64,000 nt of DNA from Paenarthrobacter sp. AR 02 (GTDB lineage: Bacteria > Actinomycetota > Actinomycetes > Actinomycetales > Micrococcaceae). The stretch spans positions 868,001 to 932,000 of the forward strand of contig NZ_JAJUKH010000001.1 in assembly GCF_021538675.1 (NCBI RefSeq). Direction: 5' to 3'. The notes beneath the pieces are model-generated. The model ran no database searches, had not been told where the DNA came from, and worked only from the letters and a program-made list of their open reading frames with translations. The stretch's first letter is position 1. Every line of letters begins with the position of its first letter. The translations under genes were made by a program, and so were the position numbers. Positions 60,826 through 64,000 of this stretch are shown piece by piece.

Positions 60826-61743
60826 ATGGCCAAGCCCTTCACCCTCACGCAACTGCGGTACTTCGCTGTTGTGGCCGAACTCGAGAACATGACAGCAGCG
60901 GCTCAGCGGCTGATGGTGACGCAGTCAGCACTATCCGCGGCCATGGCACAGTTGGAGACGAGCCTCGCAACACAGCTGTTCGTTCGCCACAAGTCCCGGG
61001 GTCTGCGGTTGACGCAGAGCGGCCGGCAATTCGCCAAGGATATTGCGTCATTCCTTGAGCAGGCAGATTCGCTGTACGAGTCCGCACGCGGCATGTCAGC
61101 AACGCTTGTGGGCGAGTTGAAGGTTGGCGTTTTCGCCCCCCTTGCCCCGTTCCGCCTTCCAGCGATCCTGCAAACCTTCGAAACGCGGCATCCCGGCGTC
61201 GAAGTCTCCATTCTGGAAGCGGACCTGGCAACGTTGCAGGAGGCGCTCATGGATGGCCGTTGCGATGTGGCCCTCACTTACGGACTGGGCCTCGGCAAGG
61301 GATTCACGTACAAGGTGGTGGAGCGCGTCCCGCCACACGTCCTGGTCCATGAGGGACATCCCGCCGCAGCTCGCCCGGAGCGCGAAATTTCGCTGAAGGA
61401 GCTCGACGGCGAGCCTTCAGTTGTGTTGGACCTTCCCCACAGCCGGGAGTACTACGAGCAGCTGTACGCCACGGCTGGGGTGGTCCAGAACGTCAGGCAT
61501 AGGTTCGCAGGCTACGAGACAGTTCGTTCCTTCGTCGCGAAGGGCCATGGTTATGCGATCCTCAACCAGCGGCTCCACAGCGACGTCACCTACTCGGGCG
61601 GCAAGGTGGTGCTGTTGGCGCTGACAAACAACTTCCCACCGATCGAAGTGATGCTGGTCCGGCCCCAGGGGGTCCAAGCCACCAGGCGGGTGTTGGCGTT
61701 CGAGGAGACGTGCTTGACGTTGTACGGAGCGCCGCGCGGCTAG
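60826..61743 (+). CDS. LysR family transcriptional regulator
   Basis: A 305-residue protein. Helix-turn-helix: MTAAAQRLMVTQSALSAAMA QLE. Sensing domain: GELKVGVFAPLAPFRLPAIL and KGHGYAILNQRLHSDVTYSG. It lies upstream of the 49-codon ORF, the MHS transporter and the amidohydrolase on the same strand, separated by 192 bp that hold a CRP-like site. It probably activates that uptake/hydrolysis unit. No recognisable ribosome-binding site is near ATG 60826, though GACGG is at -6. Confidence 0.87.
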   Translation: MAKPFTLTQLRYFAVVAELENMTAAAQRLMVTQSALSAAMAQLETSLATQLFVRHKSRGLRLTQSGRQFAKDIASFLEQADSLYESARGMSATLVGELKVGVFAPLAPFRLPAILQTFETRHPGVEVSILEADLATLQEALMDGRCDVALTYGLGLGKGFTYKVVERVPPHVLVHEGHPAAARPEREISLKELDGEPSVVLDLPHSREYYEQLYATAGVVQNVRHRFAGYETVRSFVAKGHGYAILNQRLHSDVTYSGGKVVLLALTNNFPPIEVMLVRPQGVQATRRVLAFEETCLTLYGAPRG

Positions 61744-61804
61744 ATCCGACTACGAAACCATCGAAAAAAACGATTGCAGAATCAAAAACAATCAATTGGA
61801 CATG

Positions 61805-61820
61805 TGTGACGTGGATCACC
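61805..61820 (+). promoter_or_regulatory. CRP/GlxR-like operator
   Basis: TGTGACGTGGATCACC matches the TGTGA-N6-TCACA consensus of CRP-family regulators at 9 of 10 arm positions. It lies 131 bp upstream of the 49-codon ORF. A link to carbon status is inferred. Confidence 0.5.
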
Positions 61821-61935
61821 GATGGTTGAACGAGTCCGGCACCTGCAGGGTCCGAGGAGCCCCTCGAAAGCCCGCAATTGCAGGAAAGCGACCTCGGCCG
61901 GACCCCGGTTTGCCATCTTGATCAGAGGAGATTCG

Positions 61936-62085
61936 ATGGTACAGAACAGCGTCGAAAATGTCTGGGCGGTTTCCCCGCACGGACCTACCAGCAACAGTGA
62001 AGCAATAATTGACGAAATCATTTCCCACGGCCGCAACACTGCTTCGGCTACAGGAAACATGGACAACCTAGCGTGGCAGTCATGA
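61936..62085 (+). CDS. Small hypothetical protein (49 residues) coupled to the MHS transporter
   Basis: ATG 61936 has an excellent ribosome-binding site (AGAGGAG, 6 nt spacing). The product starts MVQNSVENVWAVSPHGPTSN and continues SEAIIDEIISHGRNTASATG to NLAWQS. It is soluble and mildly acidic with no recognised domain. The TGA overlaps ATG 62082 of the transporter (ATGA), so translation is coupled. A leader peptide or a small partner protein are both possible. Confidence 0.55.
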   Translation: MVQNSVENVWAVSPHGPTSNSEAIIDEIISHGRNTASATGNMDNLAWQS

Positions 62086-63431
62086 CCCTCAACAAGATCG
62101 CCGAACAAGATCCCGCCCAGGTGCCCACGCCTTCAGCGGCCACAGCTGGAGACAAAACCACGTCCTCGAGAATGCAGCGGCGTGTTTTGGCTGGCGGCAG
62201 CGTCGGCCAGTTCATCGAGTTCTACGACTTCACCCTTTACGGCCTCACCGCCGTGGTGTTCTCCCAACTTTTCTTCCCGGGCAGCAACCCGCTGACAGCG
62301 ATGCTGGCAACGTTCGCCACCTTTGGCGTGGCTTTCGTGGTCCGACCCCTCGGCGGCCTCTACTTCGGCGCTTTGGGCGACCGGATCGGCCGGCGCCGCG
62401 TTCTCACCATCACCCTCATCGCAATCGGCGGAGCTACAGCCCTCATGGGGTTGCTCCCCACATACGCCCAAATTGGGGCCTGGGCCCCGACCCTCCTGGT
62501 TCTCTGCCGACTGATTCAAGGCTTCTCGGCGGGTGGCGAATCCGTTGGCGCCCCGTCTTTCGTGTTTGAGCACGCGCCGGTCAACAAACGGGGTTTCTGG
62601 CTCAACATCACCATCGCAGCGACAGCTCTGCCCTCGGTGGTTGCAGGGTCCATGATCCTGATCCTCAGTCAATCCATGCCCAACTCAGCCTTCATGGATT
62701 GGGGGTGGCGCCTCCCGTTCCTGCTGGCGCTCCCCTTGGCTTTGTTCGGAGTCTGGATCCGCAGCCGCACAGAAGAAAGCGAAGCCTTCAAGAAGGCACA
62801 GTCCGGCCAGACCAAGGAATTCAGCCCCATTCGTGAGGCATTCCGTGAAAACAAGCTCCGAATGTTGCAAGTCATCTTTGTCATGGGCCTGACAGCCATG
62901 GGCTTCTATTTCCTGTCCGCCTATTTCGTCTCCTATGTTCAGACGACAGGGAAACTGAGCCGCGAACAGTCACTCATGGTCAACGCTGCAGCACTGGCGC
63001 TCTATGCGATCCTCCTGCCCATCGGCGGGCGGCTCGGGGATCGATTCGGCCGCAAGCCCATGCTGATCGCCGGCTCCGCTTCCTTGGCTTTGCTGTCCAT
63101 CCCGAGCTTCATGCTCGTGACCAGCGGCAGCCTGCCCCTTGCACTGCTCGGCCAGTCGATCTTCGTGGTGGCACTCTGCGTCTACGGTGGCGGCTGCTAT
63201 ACGTTCTTCGTCGAGATCTTCACAACCAATACCCGCTTCACCTCTGCAGCAGTCAGCTACAACGGGGCATATGCGATCTTTGGAGGCACCGCCCCGCTGA
63301 TCGGCACCGCACTCGTAGGCGCTACGGGTGTGCCACACGCGCCGGGCCTGTACATGGCGGCAGCCGCCGGCGTCGTACTTCTGCTGATTCTCTTCACCAA
63401 AGTGCCGGAGACCCGCGGCCGTATGGGCTGA
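62082..63431 (+). CDS. MHS family MFS transporter (metabolite:H+ symporter)
   Basis: A 449-residue protein; GTG 62073 is an alternative start. MHS landmarks: VLAGGSVGQFIEFYDFTLYG, FFPGSNPLTAMLATFATFGV, RPLGGLYFGALGDRIGRRRV and LIQGFSAGGESVGAPSFVFE, and WGWRLPFLLALPLALFGVWI later. About 12 hydrophobic segments. The family imports dicarboxylates, shikimate, betaine or similar acids with protons. The following amidohydrolase suggests an N-carbamoyl or ureido acid such as allantoate as the substrate here, which is inference. Confidence 0.88.
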   Translation: MTLNKIAEQDPAQVPTPSAATAGDKTTSSRMQRRVLAGGSVGQFIEFYDFTLYGLTAVVFSQLFFPGSNPLTAMLATFATFGVAFVVRPLGGLYFGALGDRIGRRRVLTITLIAIGGATALMGLLPTYAQIGAWAPTLLVLCRLIQGFSAGGESVGAPSFVFEHAPVNKRGFWLNITIAATALPSVVAGSMILILSQSMPNSAFMDWGWRLPFLLALPLALFGVWIRSRTEESEAFKKAQSGQTKEFSPIREAFRENKLRMLQVIFVMGLTAMGFYFLSAYFVSYVQTTGKLSREQSLMVNAAALALYAILLPIGGRLGDRFGRKPMLIAGSASLALLSIPSFMLVTSGSLPLALLGQSIFVVALCVYGGGCYTFFVEIFTTNTRFTSAAVSYNGAYAIFGGTAPLIGTALVGATGVPHAPGLYMAAAAGVVLLLILFTKVPETRGRMG

Positions 63432-63475
63432 AACCCGCCGAGCCCGCCGCACTTCATAGCATCCTAAGGACTTCA

Positions 63476-64000
63476 ATGACTTCCTCACCTTTTCTCCAGG
63501 ACTTCCACCATGTGGCCACTATTGGCGCGACAGCCAACCACGGCGTTGATCGCCAAGCCGCGACGCCGGATGATGCCAGGACCCGTGACTGGTTCGGCCA
63601 ATGGATTCACGACGCCGGATGGCAGCTTCAAGTGGACGGCATTGGCAATATGTTCGGGCTGCTTGAGTGGACACCCGGGGCCCCTTTTATCCTGATCGGT
63701 TCTCATCTGGACAGCCAGCCACTCGGTGGCCGGTTCGACGGAGCGTACGGTGTGGTTGCGGCCCTGCACGCTGCCCACGCCATCGACCTGGAAGTCACCG
63801 CCACCGGCAGTGCACCCCGGTTCAATCTGGCCGTCGTTAACTGGTTCAACGAGGAGGGGGGCCGGTTCGCGCCGTCCGTCATGGGGAGTTCCGTCTTTAC
63901 AGGACTGTTTGACCTTGAACAGATGCTTTCCGTCCGGGATCTGCAGGGCGTCTCGGTCCGTGACGCCCTGCACGGCATCGGATACCTGGGCACAGATGCG
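63476..64000 (+). CDS. M20 family Zn-dependent amidohydrolase, N-terminal part (cut by window end)
   Basis: ATG 63476 (MTSSPFLQDFHHVATIGATA), with TAAGGA upstream, opens a frame that runs off the window after 175 codons. Metal-binding motifs of the allantoate amidohydrolase/N-carbamoyl-amino-acid hydrolase group are present: GSHLDSQPLGGRFDGAYGV, and NWFNEEGGRF with the catalytic Glu pair. The family is about 410 residues long, so more than half is missing. It is in the same direction as the MHS transporter, 44 bp after it, so import and hydrolysis are probably linked. Confidence 0.85.
   Translation, partial: MTSSPFLQDFHHVATIGATANHGVDRQAATPDDARTRDWFGQWIHDAGWQLQVDGIGNMFGLLEWTPGAPFILIGSHLDSQPLGGRFDGAYGVVAALHAAHAIDLEVTATGSAPRFNLAVVNWFNEEGGRFAPSVMGSSVFTGLFDLEQMLSVRDLQGVSVRDALHGIGYLGTDA

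Noticed and set aside
1-64000. Integrated element, prophage or transposon
   Set aside because: No integrase, transposase or phage structural gene, and no target-site duplication around the tRNA-Gly gene was seen.

Overview
The window looks like a chromosomal segment of a high-GC Gram-positive soil bacterium, most likely Arthrobacter sensu lato (Arthrobacter/Paenarthrobacter, Micrococcaceae). The reasons are the GC-rich coding sequence with heavy codon-position bias, frequent GTG/TTG starts, leaderless promoters (TANNNT ending 6-7 nt before the start codon), a one-piece Mrp antiporter with MrpA and MrpB fused, and the actinobacterial content (DUF4235, DUF993, PucR, GH15 trehalase-like protein, RhaEW fusion). 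The species assignment is inference. No insertion sequence, prophage, CRISPR array or integrase is visible.

Layout. 1-2.1 kb: end of a penicillin-acylase-family enzyme and an IucB/MbtK-like acetyltransferase. 2.1-5.5 kb: a ykoEDC-type ECF importer for hydroxymethylpyrimidine/thiamine under a TPP riboswitch, with a hairpin over its Shine-Dalgarno. 5.5-6.5 kb: Nudix hydrolase and DUF4235 protein. 6.6-12.9 kb: mrp(AB)CDEFG Na+/H+ antiporter operon. 13-16.2 kb: UMF1-type permease and a KhtTU-like K+/H+ antiporter pair. 16.2-22.2 kb: a DUF559-type protein between short palindromic repeats, dcd, and two secreted FG-GAP-repeat proteins (CAP and VanY type) on either side of an SRPBCC gene. 22.3-28.1 kb: tRNA-Gly(CCC), a carboxyethylornithine-synthase-like dehydrogenase, an MFS exporter with a divergent LysR regulator, a GNAT enzyme, a 41-bp-period repeat block, and a lone TIM-barrel isomerase.

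28.2-51.1 kb is a carbohydrate-catabolism island of four modules, each with its own repressor-type regulator: (i) LacI with an uncharacterised Gfo/Idh oxidoreductase, DUF993 aldolase-like protein and TIM-barrel isomerase; (ii) ROK/XylR with xylAB; (iii) araBDA with an aldose epimerase; (iv) LacI with rhaM, rhaI, rhaEW and rhaB. Operator-like palindromes overlap or adjoin recognisable promoters in all four. Xylose and arabinose both end as D-xylulose 5-phosphate. Rhamnose ends as DHAP plus lactaldehyde, which the fused SDR domain can oxidise. None of the modules carries its own sugar transporter.

51.1-64 kb: a membrane protein, panD (beta-alanine synthesis), an AEC transporter preceded by a leaderless 11-codon ORF, a large protein joining a HAD domain that has lost its motif-I aspartates to a GH15 domain, an aminotransferase plus CoA-acylating semialdehyde dehydrogenase (probable beta-alanine/valine-type degradation) with a divergent PucR regulator, and finally a LysR regulator, a 49-codon ORF, an MHS transporter and an M20 amidohydrolase cut by the window edge.

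No obvious defence or secondary-metabolite system is present. The best candidates for something undescribed are the Gfo/Idh-DUF993-isomerase operon, the degenerate HAD-GH15 fusion, the two repeat families, and the small translationally coupled ORFs.
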